Assembly (NCBI RefSeq): GCF_024734075.1
Contig: NZ_CP102850.1
Location: 3,658,001-3,722,000, forward strand
Source of the DNA: Gordonia mangrovi
GTDB taxonomy: Bacteria > Actinomycetota > Actinomycetes > Mycobacteriales > Mycobacteriaceae
DNA length: 64,000 nt
Reading direction: 5' to 3'
The notes beneath the pieces are model-generated. The model had not been told where the DNA came from. It saw only the letters and a program-made list of their open reading frames with translations, and did no database searches. This document shows positions 1 to 9,616 of the stretch, piece after piece. The position numbers and the translations under genes are program-made. The number at the start of each line of letters is the position of its first letter. The stretch's first letter is position 1.

Positions 1-1995
1 GTCCGTAGGAACCGCATTCGACGGCTTTGCGAACCGGCCGCGCACCAATCGGTCGACCGCTCGCGCGCCGTCCCGGGTCGCCCCGGAGATGCCTTCAGGG
101 TTGAAGATCGCAGTCAGGATCAAGCCAAGTCCGGCGATGAGGTTGAAAATCACCACCGCGTTGTCGGCGTAGATGTAGCTCTCGTACACGTAGAACGAGA
201 GGCCGCCAGCGGCAATCGCTCCGGCGGCCAGCGATCCCGAGATGCTGGTGATGCCCCCGACATACGCGATCGCGAGGATGCCTACCGACGACAGCGCGTC
301 GAACGGACCGCTGACCTGGGTCTGCTGGTATGCCATGAGGCACCCTGCGAGCCCGGCCAGGAAGGCGGAGAACCCGAACGCCATGAACTTTGTCGATGCG
401 ATGTTGATTCCGGATGCGGCAGCCGACCGTTCGTTGGCGCGCATCGCGAGCATCCGCAAGCCTGTTTGCCGACGACGGAGGTTGGCGACGCCCAAAGCGG
501 AGACTGCAAGCACGACGACGCACATGATGCCGAACTGCGGAGTACCGACGACCGCGCCTTGAACGAAACCGAGATTGAAGCCGAAGATTTCAGGCTGGGG
601 GACCTTGGCGCCCGACGAACCACCGGTGTATTTGGGGTTGTTGAAGAAGAAGGTCTCGATGGCGTAACCGCCGGCCAGTGTGATGATAGCGAGGTTTACG
701 CCCCGCACTCGAAGTGCGGGCGTAGCGGCAATGACGCCGACAACCGACGCAACCAGCGCTGCGATGATGGGGGCGAAGGGGAAGGGGATCCCGACCTTGG
801 TGGCCAGGTAGGCGACCATGTAGGCGGCCACGCCCGCCATTGCGAGTTGGAACAACGAGATTTGTCCGACGTAGCCGGTCAGGACGACCAGTGACAGACA
901 GACAAGAGCCGCGATGATGGAGTTGATCGCCGCAACGCGAAGTCCGCTGCCCATCACTAGAAACAGGAGGCCGAGGATGACGAAAAATGCTGCGCCGGAA
1001 TATACGCCGATGCGACCCGGGGGTGGAGCGGACGGGAGTCGGGCCTCAAGCGACATGTCGCGGGTCGGAATCGATTTACCGACAAAGACGATCGCGATGA
1101 TGATCACGATGAAGGGGAGCGCGTCCTGAGCACCGACGGCAGGGAACCAGGAGAGCTTGCTGGGCAACTCGACCAGAAGCCCCTGCGTCATCCCGATGAG
1201 GATTGCGGCCACTGCGGTGATGATGAACGATGTGAATCGGCCCAGAAGTGCAGCCGCAAGCGCCGGGATGATCAAGAGACTGAACGCGGTCGGGGTCAGT
1301 TGCGTCAGAGGCCCAATCAGAATTCCGGCGACGCCGGCGAGCACGGAAGCCATCACCCAGTTGACACCGGCCTGGAAGTCCGGGGAGAACCCAAGCAGGA
1401 TCGCGCCCTGCTCGTTTTCGGCTGAAGCGCGGGTGGCGAGTCCGAATCGCGTGTATCGGAAGAAGGCTGCCAGCACCACTGCCAGGACAATGCTGATCGC
1501 GGCCAGGACGAACTGGTCGATACCGATCTGCGCGCCGAGCACTTCCACCGTGCCCGTGTCCGGCAAAAGCTTGGGAACCGACACAGTCGTGGTGCCGAAC
1601 CGATAGCCGACCACTGCCTGAAGCAGCAACATGTACCCGATTGTTGCCACTACGCGCGCGAGCATCGGGGCTGTACGTAGCGGCCGCAAGATGAGGAAAT
1701 GCAATATCAAACCAAGGGCCGCAGCAGTGAACAGCGAAAGTATCAGCGACACTGCAGTGTTGGCGCCGGTGGAGTCGCCGACCTGAATGCCGCTGGGCAA
1801 CCCCGGGACGGGGAGCATGTAGATGCCTGTTGTCTTGAGTTGATACCAGACGTACGCGACGTACATCGCGATTGCGCCCTGGGAGAAGTTGACCACGCCG
1901 GAACCGCGGTAACCGAGCAGAACGCCGATCGCAAGCATGCCGAGCACTGCGCCCGAACCCATGCCGAGGAGGGCGAAGATTACATAATTGGACAT
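1..1995 (-). CDS. Fused branched-chain-type ABC transporter permease (LivH-LivM fusion), partial
   Basis: The minus-strand frame is open without a stop from ATG at 1995 to the window edge, so at least 665 codons are present and the C-terminus is missing. The N-terminal half reads like LivH (start MSNYVIFALLGMGSGAVLGM, then helices and a GFSPDFQAGVNWV segment). The second half, from about residue 330, reads like LivM, with a stretch around GYVGQISLFQLAMAGVAAYM. Two permease domains that are usually separate proteins are thus joined in one polypeptide. It would form the membrane channel of a high-affinity uptake system for amino acids or small carboxylic acids. No ATPase gene is visible; it probably lies to the left. 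The binding protein at 2953 is transcribed divergently. Substrate unknown. Confidence 0.88.
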   Translation of the reverse strand, partial: MSNYVIFALLGMGSGAVLGMLAIGVLLGYRGSGVVNFSQGAIAMYVAYVWYQLKTTGIYMLPVPGLPSGIQVGDSTGANTAVSLILSLFTAAALGLILHFLILRPLRTAPMLARVVATIGYMLLLQAVVGYRFGTTTVSVPKLLPDTGTVEVLGAQIGIDQFVLAAISIVLAVVLAAFFRYTRFGLATRASAENEQGAILLGFSPDFQAGVNWVMASVLAGVAGILIGPLTQLTPTAFSLLIIPALAAALLGRFTSFIITAVAAILIGMTQGLLVELPSKLSWFPAVGAQDALPFIVIIIAIVFVGKSIPTRDMSLEARLPSAPPPGRIGVYSGAAFFVILGLLFLVMGSGLRVAAINSIIAALVCLSLVVLTGYVGQISLFQLAMAGVAAYMVAYLATKVGIPFPFAPIIAALVASVVGVIAATPALRVRGVNLAIITLAGGYAIETFFFNNPKYTGGSSGAKVPQPEIFGFNLGFVQGAVVGTPQFGIMCVVVLAVSALGVANLRRRQTGLRMLAMRANERSAAASGINIASTKFMAFGFSAFLAGLAGCLMAYQQTQVSGPFDALSSVGILAIAYVGGITSISGSLAAGAIAAGGLSFYVYESYIYADNAVVIFNLIAGLGLILTAIFNPEGISGATRDGARAVDRLVRGRFAKPSNAVPTD

Positions 1996-2103
1996 CGTCA
2001 GTGACTTCCGATCGCAGAAGAGGGTCGACCGGCCGTGAACTCACCCGCCGCCGACAGATGCTATGCGGCGTGCGTGACGAGGAAAGGTCGTTGACCGATT
2101 ACT

Positions 2104-2143
2104 CGGGACATAGACTAATTCCCTTCGTGTCCCGCTGTCTATG
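2104..2143. promoter_or_regulatory. Interlocking inverted repeats upstream of the permease gene
   Basis: CGGGACA (2104-2110) pairs with TGTCCCG (2128-2134), and CATAGAC (2109-2115) pairs with GTCTATG (2137-2143). The two pairs overlap in an A/T-richer patch about 110 bp before the permease start. This could be an operator or alternative hairpins in the leader. No regulator is assigned. Confidence 0.3.
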
Positions 2144-2269
2144 GGTTCGCGACATTGGGTGAGATCCAGATCACGTATGGATGCCCGGGCGACCGGCCGG
2201 CGGCAGCAGGGAGGTTGGAGGTTGCGGAACCTGCAGTTCAGTTACGCACACTGGACTCGTCGCGTTGTC

Positions 2270-2697
2270 GGGGGGTGTCCCTATGGTTCTTGTCAAGCGG
2301 CTGCTGGTGATGGTTGGCGGTAGGGTTCGCGGTTTCTGAGCATGGCGTGGAGGACGTCGCAGCGTCGGCGGGCGAGGCAGATGAGGGCGGCGTTGTGTTT
2401 CTTTTTTTCGGCGCGTTTGCGGTCGTAGTATGCGCGGCTGGTGGGGTCGTGCAGCGCGGCGAACGCGGAGAGGAGAAAGGCGCGTTTGAGTTTGCGGTTG
2501 CCGAAGCGGGCGGGGTGCTCGCCGCGGATGGAGGTGCCGGATCGGTGGGTGACTGGGGCGATGCCGGCGTAGGCGGCCAGGTGGCCGGCGGTGGCGAACG
2601 CTAAGCCCTCGCCGACTTCGAGGAGGATGCGGGCTGCGGTCCTGACGCCGATGCCGGGCATCGAGGTCAGGACTTCCGAAAGAGGGTGCGCATCAAG
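2270..2697 (-). mobile_element. 3' fragment of an IS110-family element (same family as 23954-25451)
   Basis: This segment is nearly identical to the last ~430 bp of the complete IS110 copy near 25 kb and ends with the same right-end sequence, through a run of six C at 2270. Homology stops abruptly near 2697, inside the transposase gene. The 5' two thirds and the left end are absent, so it cannot move by itself. It separates the permease gene from the binding-protein gene. Confidence 0.9.
2293..2697 (-). pseudogene. Truncated IS110 transposase (C-terminal part)
   Basis: About 134 C-terminal residues of the transposase remain, including the Transposase_20 region with PGIGVRTAARILLEVG, the AAYAGIAPVTHRSGTS stretch holding the putative catalytic Ser, and the end REPYRQPSPAAA. 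It differs from the complete copy at only a few residues (for example LAFATAG against SAFATAG, and KRAEKKK against KRAEGKK), so the truncation looks fairly recent. The N-terminal RuvC-like DEDD domain is missing. An in-frame Met a few codons upstream is not part of the transposase. Confidence 0.9.
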
Positions 2698-2952
2698 TAT
2701 CCCCACCCAAACCATGGACCACGCTCGCTGTCACTTTGGCGCCGGTGCCAGTATCGCCCGGGTCTCGCCTGCTGGAAAGCGCATTGCAGCGAAAATTTCG
2801 AAACCTACTCCAACGTGCGCAGTCGCGTGGGACGCTGTAGCAAGACGGTCGCACCTCCGACTATCGAGTACGCGAGTACATATCGAGAGGGAGATCGTCT
2901 TTCCATCCCGTCGGTGCCGATCGGTGCCGCATAGAAAGAGTTGAGGACGGTC
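2698..2952 (+). other. Leader/intergenic segment before the binding-protein gene
   Basis: No gene is recognisable here. The segment presumably carries the promoter of the solute-binding protein. A direct repeat CGAGTAC-g-CGAGTAC lies near 2865-2880. GAGGA at 2943-2947 is the ribosome binding site that selects the ATG at 2953. Confidence 0.4.
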
Positions 2953-4239
2953 ATGAGAACAGACCCGAGCAGTGCGCGGCGTCCTCGCCGACTACGCAAG
3001 GTACTGGGGATTGTCGCGTGTGTGACTGCACTGGTTGCAGTTACAGCGTGTAACGGCACCGAGAACGGGGGTTCGGCTGATTCCGGAGGGTCGGGAACGA
3101 TCAAGGTTGGATTCATCAATCAGACCGCCGGGTCAGTCGGAACGTATCCAGAGGTGCAGGCGGCCTTCGAAGCCACTGTGCAATACATCAACGAAGAGCT
3201 CGATGGCGTTGGTGGAAAGAAGATCGAGCTAGATTCGTGCGCGGTGGACGGAACGCCGACCTCGTCGCAGCGATGCGCGCAGCAGATGGTAACGAACAAG
3301 CCGGCCTTCGTTTTCCTTGGAAACGACTACAACTCGGGCGTCACCTATCCGATACTCGACGGTGCTGGTCTGATGGTCATTGGTGAGGTTCCCCTGTCGC
3401 TTCCGGACTTCAACGCACCCAATGTCGCGTTCTTCAATTCAGGCACGGCGGGGTCAGGCCCCGTGATCCCCGCCTATTTGAAGCTCCATCCGACCCAGAA
3501 CAAGTCTTTTGGCGCACTAGTGAGCCAGAACCCCGCCGCTCTGGCTGCGGCAACTCTGCTCGAAGTACCCCTCGAGCAGGCCGGATACAGCTTCCAGCAG
3601 ACAGCGGTGAGCCCCACCGCCACCGACTACTCGTCGTCGCTGCTCTCGATCAACCCAGCCCAGCTCGGCGGGCTGACCGGCATTCTCGCGTCCAACGGAT
3701 GCGTCGCGTTCGCGAACGCCTACGGCCAGCAGAACCTCAACACACCGGTGATCGCGAACCAGACCTGTTATGCCCCTGATGTTCTAGCTGCAGCAGGCGA
3801 GAACATGGTCGGGTGGAAGGTGACGCAATTGACGGCGGATCCAATGGGTGAGACCGAGGATGCCGTTCTGTATCGCAAGATCATGTCAACATACGCCAAG
3901 GGCACCGAGCCGGGCGCCGGTCAGGCAGCCTTGGCATTCTCGACAGTGATGACCACGTACAACAACATCCTCAAGCCGATGGGTTCGTCCGAGGTCACCT
4001 CGAAAGCTGTGAAGGATGCCCTCGCCGGGCCTGCAAAGACCGGAAAGGTCGCGCTCGGAGGCAACTACGAATGCGGTGGAACGGTCGCCGCGTTGCCGAC
4101 CGTGTGTGGTTGGGGCATTTACATGTACGAGATCGGACCAGGACCTGACTTTGCTCAGCAGGTCATTCCCGATCAGGTAGACCCTATCGATGTGAGCGCG
4201 ACCGTTGCCGAGGCATTCCCGAACGGATTGCCTTCCTGA
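2953..4239 (+). CDS. ABC transporter substrate-binding lipoprotein (LivK/Peripla_BP_6-like)
   Basis: A 428-residue protein with basic N-terminus, hydrophobic stretch and lipobox VAVTAC, predicting a lipoprotein tethered outside the membrane. The mature part begins with KVGFINQTAG and has the alternating Rossmann-like layout of branched-chain amino acid receptors (for example KSFGALVSQNPAALAAATLL and the CGWGIYMYEIGPG end). It would deliver a solute to the divergently encoded fused permease. ATG 2953 is preferred over the upstream TTG because GAGGA lies six bases before it. A strong hairpin follows the gene. The ligand is unknown; the neighbouring catabolic genes suggest an organic acid rather than an amino acid. 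Confidence 0.9.
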   Translation: MRTDPSSARRPRRLRKVLGIVACVTALVAVTACNGTENGGSADSGGSGTIKVGFINQTAGSVGTYPEVQAAFEATVQYINEELDGVGGKKIELDSCAVDGTPTSSQRCAQQMVTNKPAFVFLGNDYNSGVTYPILDGAGLMVIGEVPLSLPDFNAPNVAFFNSGTAGSGPVIPAYLKLHPTQNKSFGALVSQNPAALAAATLLEVPLEQAGYSFQQTAVSPTATDYSSSLLSINPAQLGGLTGILASNGCVAFANAYGQQNLNTPVIANQTCYAPDVLAAAGENMVGWKVTQLTADPMGETEDAVLYRKIMSTYAKGTEPGAGQAALAFSTVMTTYNNILKPMGSSEVTSKAVKDALAGPAKTGKVALGGNYECGGTVAALPTVCGWGIYMYEIGPGPDFAQQVIPDQVDPIDVSATVAEAFPNGLPS

Positions 4240-4269
4240 ACAAGAAGTTCGAGTAGGTCGACGATCGAT

Positions 4270-4316
4270 CCGTGACTTCGCCGAGGGTCGGGATCCTCTC
4301 CTCGGCGAAGTCACGG
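4270..4316 (+). terminator. Intrinsic terminator after the binding-protein gene
   Basis: Two perfect 17-bp arms (4270-4286 and 4300-4316; core GTGACTTCGCCGAG) enclose a 13-nt loop, 30 bp after the stop codon. There is no U-tract, as is common in actinobacteria. Confidence 0.85.
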
Positions 4317-4374
4317 CGCGGGTGTCGCGAATTCCAGCCGCGGCGAATTGCCGACGCACACCTCGAAGGCCTAG

Positions 4375-5083
<709 letters not shown>

Positions 5084-5130
5084 ATGGCAAACCTGACTTG
5101 TTCCGCTCGCGAATACGCGAGCGGAACAAG

Positions 5131-6027
5131 TCAACTCGACTGCACAGCCGCGATATCGTCCATTACTTCCAGCAATGATTTCTCGGGTGCGTCCTCGACG
5201 TGGAGGATCACCCTGCCCACACCGAGCGTGCGTGCCGTATCGCGGACTTGTGCGAGTTCGCTCCGTTTGCAGGGCGCTTCTATGACGGCGATCTGCAGGT
5301 CATCGGGATCTCGCCCATGACGGGCCCAGGTTGTTCTGAGGGAGATGAGATGCGCTGGGAAGTCGTCGGATGCCAACGTTGTGCCCATCGTCAGCCAGCC
5401 ATCGGCCCAGGTCGCGATTCTCTCAAATGTCCGTTCGGTGGGCGGCGCACCGAGAAGCGATGGGATGGCTGGTCGGCGAGATGGTTTCGGCCAAGCCCAA
5501 CTCGGCTCTAGAGTGACGAATTTGCCTTGGTAGCAGGCCTCATCGTCGGTCCATAAACTCCGCATCAGTTCGAGCTTCTCCTGGGTGACATCAGCCTTTG
5601 CGCTGATATCGGCGGAGTTGTGGGCGACGAACTCGGCGTTGTTCCAACCGAATCCAACCCCGAGGAACATTCGTCCGCCCGAGAGCATATCCACTGTGGC
5701 AATGGCTTTGGCAAGTGCGATCGGGTCGTGGTTCCCGATCAGACCGACACAGGTCCCCAGCTCCATCCCAGTTGTCAGCGCGGCCGCGTAGGCGAGCGTC
5801 GTGTACGGATCGACCAGCCGTTTGTAGCGGTCAGGCATGGTGCCGCCGCCGGGATACTGAGAACGTTCCCGGTCCACTGGCAGATGCGTGTGCTCCGGCA
5901 GGTAGAAGCCCCCGATTCTTCGGGCTTCCGCGGCGACCAGCAGGTCTCGGACCGGCATGGTCGTGTCGGTGACCGCGGGGTGGAGTCCGATGATCACATT
6001 GTCTTCGGAGTGTCCGGTATTTGTCAT
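5131..6027 (-). CDS. LLM-class F420-dependent oxidoreductase
   Basis: A 298-residue luciferase-like TIM-barrel protein. Typical segments are EARRIGGFYLPEHTHLP, the LGTCVGLIGNHDPIALAKAIATVDMLSGGRMFLGVGFGWN core and SLLGAPPTERTFERIATWADGW. Such enzymes use coenzyme F420 (some use FMN) for hydride transfer to or from a substrate. It is the last gene of a leftward operon, and its start overlaps the stop of the MBL gene by 4 bp (ATGA), so translation is probably coupled. Substrate unknown. Confidence 0.88.
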   Translation of the reverse strand: MTNTGHSEDNVIIGLHPAVTDTTMPVRDLLVAAEARRIGGFYLPEHTHLPVDRERSQYPGGGTMPDRYKRLVDPYTTLAYAAALTTGMELGTCVGLIGNHDPIALAKAIATVDMLSGGRMFLGVGFGWNNAEFVAHNSADISAKADVTQEKLELMRSLWTDDEACYQGKFVTLEPSWAWPKPSRRPAIPSLLGAPPTERTFERIATWADGWLTMGTTLASDDFPAHLISLRTTWARHGRDPDDLQIAVIEAPCKRSELAQVRDTARTLGVGRVILHVEDAPEKSLLEVMDDIAAVQSS

Positions 6028-7094
6028 CGCGGTATGGAGAGCAGCGAGAGGAGGTCGTCCCTGCCGTTCGGATGGCGACCCGACGACGCGGACCAGCGGT
6101 GAGGGAGGTCCGTCGAACGTTGCAGCATTCCGAGCGTTTCGAGATGAATCAAATGTGCGAGTGTCTCACCGACAGCGGACCGCTTCATGAGGCTGTCGAT
6201 GGTCTCCCATGTGCGGGACCATCGCATCATCGAAGCAATCGTCCAGGCCGTTCGATTGCCGGAAGAGGCGAGGTCATACACGTCCAGGAAACGGGCGCGG
6301 TGGTGTTTGATCAATTCGGCGATCCGCTCTTCGAGGCCACGAAACTCGTACTCGTGGGCCGGGAGAACTATGTCCGCGGGGACGCCGGCGAGACGGGTGA
6401 GTGACTGCAGGAAGTTGCCCAGCGGGTTGGCACCGGCACACGAGAACACGGAGACCCCGGGCGTTATCCGGGGAAGGACGTGATCGCCGGTCAAGAGAGC
6501 GGCCTGATCCGCGATGGCGAAACACAGGTGGCCCGGTGAATGGCCCGGTGTCCACAGTGCTTTCACCCCTCGCCCCGGGATCGGGAGCACCTGGCCATCG
6601 GCCACATCGAGATCTGGGATGACCTTGGTCACATAGCCGCTCTCGGGCAGTTCTTCACCCTGGACCTCGCCGAGATCCGAATCAGGAACGCCTGCCGCCA
6701 TCAACTCGTTTGTCAGGTCGGGCTGTTGATCGGTCGGCAGCAGATAGTGCGCGTCAACCAGTTCGGCATCGGCGCTGTGCAGGCCGACCCACGCGCCGGA
6801 GACCTCTCGTATGCGTCCAGCGAGCCCGTAGTGATCGGGGTGGATGTGCGTTGCGACCACGCCACGCACATCGGTCACAGACCGTCCCAGCTCGGCGAGG
6901 CCGTCGGTGAGTGACCGCCAGGACTGCTCGTTGTTCCATCCGGTGTCGACGAGGTGTATCCCGTCGTCACCGTCGATGACGTACACGAGAACGTAGCCGA
7001 GCGACTTGATAGGAAGCTCGACTGGAATGACCGAAATACCATCTGCAACAACACGCACTCTCGGCGGCGTGTCGTAGGCCGCCACAGCTGCCAC
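6024..7094 (-). CDS. MBL-fold metallohydrolase
   Basis: A 356-residue metallo-beta-lactamase-fold protein. The metal-binding motif THIHPDH is present, followed by TPGHSPGHLCF and LTGDHVLP and a distal His in LPAHEYEFRG. The C-terminal ~100 residues form the helical winged extension of glyoxalase II-like hydrolases. In this acyl-CoA setting a thioesterase or lactonase role is plausible, but this is inference. A GTG start at 7094 is supported by GGAGG about 9 bases upstream. The gene is coupled to the LLM gene by a 4-bp overlap. Confidence 0.88.
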   Translation of the reverse strand: MAAVAAYDTPPRVRVVADGISVIPVELPIKSLGYVLVYVIDGDDGIHLVDTGWNNEQSWRSLTDGLAELGRSVTDVRGVVATHIHPDHYGLAGRIREVSGAWVGLHSADAELVDAHYLLPTDQQPDLTNELMAAGVPDSDLGEVQGEELPESGYVTKVIPDLDVADGQVLPIPGRGVKALWTPGHSPGHLCFAIADQAALLTGDHVLPRITPGVSVFSCAGANPLGNFLQSLTRLAGVPADIVLPAHEYEFRGLEERIAELIKHHRARFLDVYDLASSGNRTAWTIASMMRWSRTWETIDSLMKRSAVGETLAHLIHLETLGMLQRSTDLPHRWSASSGRHPNGRDDLLSLLSIPR

Positions 7095-7132
7095 TGGTCA
7101 CCGCCTCCGGGTTCGGTCGAGGTTGCGCATCT

Positions 7133-8215
7133 TCAGTGGATCCCGTTCAGATCGAGCAACTCAATCGCGCGCAACACCTGCGGACGCACCAATTCGCCTC
7201 GCTGCTTCATACGCGGATCGGTGGTCTCTCCGCGGTAGTAACGTGCTGCGAGCTGCTGCAGGATGACAGCCACACGGAACGACGCGAACGCCTGGTACCA
7301 CCCGAACGCGCCGATGTCATAGCCCGTGGTCTTTGCGTACTGCTGTGTCATCTCGACGTGGCTCGGCAACCCGAGAGCGCCCACCTCGGGCAGGTATAGT
7401 CCGCTGCTTCCTTCGGAGTCTGACGGATCCGGCCAGTAATTGAGCAAGGTGGCAAAGTCGAGCAGCGGGTCACCGAGAGTAGCCATGTCCCAGTCGAACA
7501 CCGAGTACACGGAATCGGGCTTGCCCGCAGCAAACTGGACGTTGCTCAACTGGTAGTCGTTGTGAAGGATCGACACAGTGGGGTTCTCCGGGATCGCGTT
7601 CGCGAGCCGCTTCGCCGCATCCGCCATCAGATCGGTCTCCCCGTCGGACGCCACCGCGTTCCACCGCTTCGTCCAACCACCGACCTGCCGTTGCAAGAAG
7701 CCTTGCGGGCGACCGAGATCGCCTAGGTCGCAGGCCTCAGGATCCACGAGGTGGAGATCGCCGAGAGCTTCTGCAACGGCCAGGCCGACACGGTGCGCGA
7801 CGTTATCGCCGACCTGCAGAACCTGAGGAATTGTCCGCCACACGACGACGCCTGGCCGGTACTCCATCACGTCGAAGTCGGAACCGATGATCGACTTGTC
7901 GTCACAGAACAGCAGTGACAGGGGGGCTCTGGGGAACTCTTTGTTGAGGCGCGAGAGCACACGATGCTCGCGGCCCATGTCGTGGGCGCCGACGGCGATC
8001 TCGCCGAGTGGTGGTCGACGTATGACCACTTTTAGGTCATCACTCAGCGTGAGCAGGTACGTGAGATTCGCGGAGCCGTTGGGGAACTGCTGCACCGACC
8101 AGCCTTTCGGTGATACGTCCAGTCTGCCGCCCAGATACGCAACCAGCTTGTCCCAGTCGAGTTCTTCTCCGGGCCTGACCGGCGCCAGTTCTGGTGTCTC
8201 GTCGGGTGTTGTCAT
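7133..8215 (-). CDS. Phosphotransferase family protein (APH/ACAD10-like)
   Basis: A 360-residue protein of the aminoglycoside phosphotransferase fold. It shows SVQQFPNGSANLTYLL near the N-terminus, the catalytic-loop signature LHNDYQLSNVQF (HxDxxxxN) and FDWDMATLGDPLLDFATLL for metal binding. Members with this architecture are regularly found beside acyl-CoA dehydrogenases (the two are fused in mammalian ACAD10/11) and are proposed to phosphorylate hydroxyacyl-CoA intermediates. Its start overlaps the stop of the acyl-CoA dehydrogenase by 4 bp, in keeping with that partnership. Confidence 0.88.
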   Translation of the reverse strand: MTTPDETPELAPVRPGEELDWDKLVAYLGGRLDVSPKGWSVQQFPNGSANLTYLLTLSDDLKVVIRRPPLGEIAVGAHDMGREHRVLSRLNKEFPRAPLSLLFCDDKSIIGSDFDVMEYRPGVVVWRTIPQVLQVGDNVAHRVGLAVAEALGDLHLVDPEACDLGDLGRPQGFLQRQVGGWTKRWNAVASDGETDLMADAAKRLANAIPENPTVSILHNDYQLSNVQFAAGKPDSVYSVFDWDMATLGDPLLDFATLLNYWPDPSDSEGSSGLYLPEVGALGLPSHVEMTQQYAKTTGYDIGAFGWYQAFASFRVAVILQQLAARYYRGETTDPRMKQRGELVRPQVLRAIELLDLNGIH

Positions 8216-9507
8216 TTTGTCGCCTCCGCGATGATCGGGCCGAATCGCTCGAGGGCGGCGGCCTTGAGTGCCGGTAAATGACCGGACGGGAACAGGCCGG
8301 GTGCGGCCTCATGGCCGCGAAGCGTCTGCTTGGCGACTGTGATCTTGTGGATCTCGGTGGCGCCGTCGGCCAGACCCATTCGGTAGGACTCCATGATCAT
8401 CTCGCCGAAGGGCATCTCGTCGGAGGCCCCCAGCGATCCGTGGAGTTGAAGAGCGCGGCCGCTGACGTCGGACAACACCTTGGGCATGGCTGCCTTGACG
8501 GCTGCGATGTCACGACGCACGACGCGATAGTCATCGAACTTGTCGATTTTCCATGCGGTCTGCAGGACCAGCAGGCGAAACTGCTCGAGCTGAATCCAGG
8601 AGTCCGCCAGCATCTCCTGGACCATTTGCTTGTCGGCGAGACGTTCTCCCTGGGTGTGCCGGGACAGTGCTCGCTCGCACATCTGGTCCAGAGCCTTCCG
8701 AACGAGACCCACGGTCCGCATCGCGTGGTGGATGCGGCCACCGCCCAGGCGGGTTTGCGCTACCGCGAACCCGTCACCTTCGCCGCCGAGCAAGTGGTCG
8801 CTGGGGATTCGAACATCGTTGTAGCGAAGGTAGGCGTGGGTTCCCTTGTGCTCGTGGTGTCCGAACACGCGCACATCGCGTACGTTCTCCAGGCCAGGCG
8901 TCCCAGCGGGTACCACGAACATGGACATCCGCTTGTGGGGTTCGGCGTCGGGTGCCGTCTTCGCCAACACGATGTTGAATGCTGCGAAGCGGGCATGAGA
9001 GGAGAACCATTTCGAACCGTTGATCACCCAATCGTCACCGTCGCGTGTGGCCGTGGTGTTGAACCCCGTCGGGTCGGAACCGCCCTCGGGTTCGGTCATC
9101 GAGTAGCACGAAACGACCTCGTTGTTGATAAGCGGTTGGAGGTACTTCTCTTTCAGACGTGGACTGCCGAAGTGAGCCAGGATCTCGGCATTACCCGAGT
9201 CTGGCGCCTGGCAACCGAAAACGATTGGGGCACACTTCGACTTGCCTAGAATCTCGTTCATCAGAGCTAACTTGACCTGACCGTAGCCCGGCCCACCGAG
9301 ATTCGGGCCCAGATGACAGGCCCAGAGCTTTCGCTTGCGGACCTCTTCTTGCAGTGGGGGAATGAGGGCCTTGCGGACCGGGTCATTCAGATCAAACCCG
9401 TAGTCGGCCACGATGTGGTCGATCGGCTCGATCTCGTCTCGTACGAAGTCCTCAATCCAGTTGAGTTCTTTCTGAAATTCACCATCGGTTTCGAAGTTCC
9501 ACGACAC
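8212..9507 (-). CDS. Acyl-CoA dehydrogenase (FadE-like, ACAD10/11 type)
   Basis: A 431-residue FAD-dependent dehydrogenase. It carries CYSMTEPEGGSDPTGFNTTA (flavin and substrate loop), DDWVINGSKWFSSHA, GRIHHAMRTVGLVRKALD and LQLHGSLGASDEMPFG near the C-terminus. It would introduce an alpha,beta double bond into a CoA thioester. The GTG start at 9507 has GGAG seven bases upstream. It is first in a leftward operon with the phosphotransferase, MBL and LLM genes. A palindromic operator-like site lies 45 bp upstream. Confidence 0.93.
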   Translation of the reverse strand: MSWNFETDGEFQKELNWIEDFVRDEIEPIDHIVADYGFDLNDPVRKALIPPLQEEVRKRKLWACHLGPNLGGPGYGQVKLALMNEILGKSKCAPIVFGCQAPDSGNAEILAHFGSPRLKEKYLQPLINNEVVSCYSMTEPEGGSDPTGFNTTATRDGDDWVINGSKWFSSHARFAAFNIVLAKTAPDAEPHKRMSMFVVPAGTPGLENVRDVRVFGHHEHKGTHAYLRYNDVRIPSDHLLGGEGDGFAVAQTRLGGGRIHHAMRTVGLVRKALDQMCERALSRHTQGERLADKQMVQEMLADSWIQLEQFRLLVLQTAWKIDKFDDYRVVRRDIAAVKAAMPKVLSDVSGRALQLHGSLGASDEMPFGEMIMESYRMGLADGATEIHKITVAKQTLRGHEAAPGLFPSGHLPALKAAALERFGPIIAEATK

Positions 9508-9551
9508 GTCATCGCTCCACTGGGTCTCGGCGTTAAAACAGAAAAATAGAT

Positions 9552-9567
9552 ACTCTAGTACTAGATA
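9552..9567. promoter_or_regulatory. Operator-like palindrome, site 1 (ACTCTA-N4-TAGATA)
   Basis: ACTCTAGTACTAGATA is a one-mismatch version of the perfect palindrome at 21557 and shares the ACTCTA-N4-TAGA(G)T pattern with the site at 11189. It lies 45 bp upstream of the acyl-CoA dehydrogenase start, in A/T-rich DNA suited to a promoter. A TetR- or GntR-type repressor is a reasonable guess; no regulator gene is adjacent. Confidence 0.65.
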
Positions 9568-9616
9568 AATTTAGGTCGCTGCTGTTAAGAAGTCAATGCC
9601 GATTCGGTCTGATCGG

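Noticed and set aside
1076..2044. Long minus-strand frame of 322 codons
   Set aside because: It is Arg/His-rich and has no family features. It overlaps the permease frame (1-1995), which shows clear membrane helices and domain homology.
9552..9567. KstR or KstR2 operator
   Set aside because: The palindromes here (ACTCTA-N4-TAGAGT) do not fit the TnnAAC-N2-GTTnnA or AAGCAAG-N2-CTTGCTT patterns known for those repressors.
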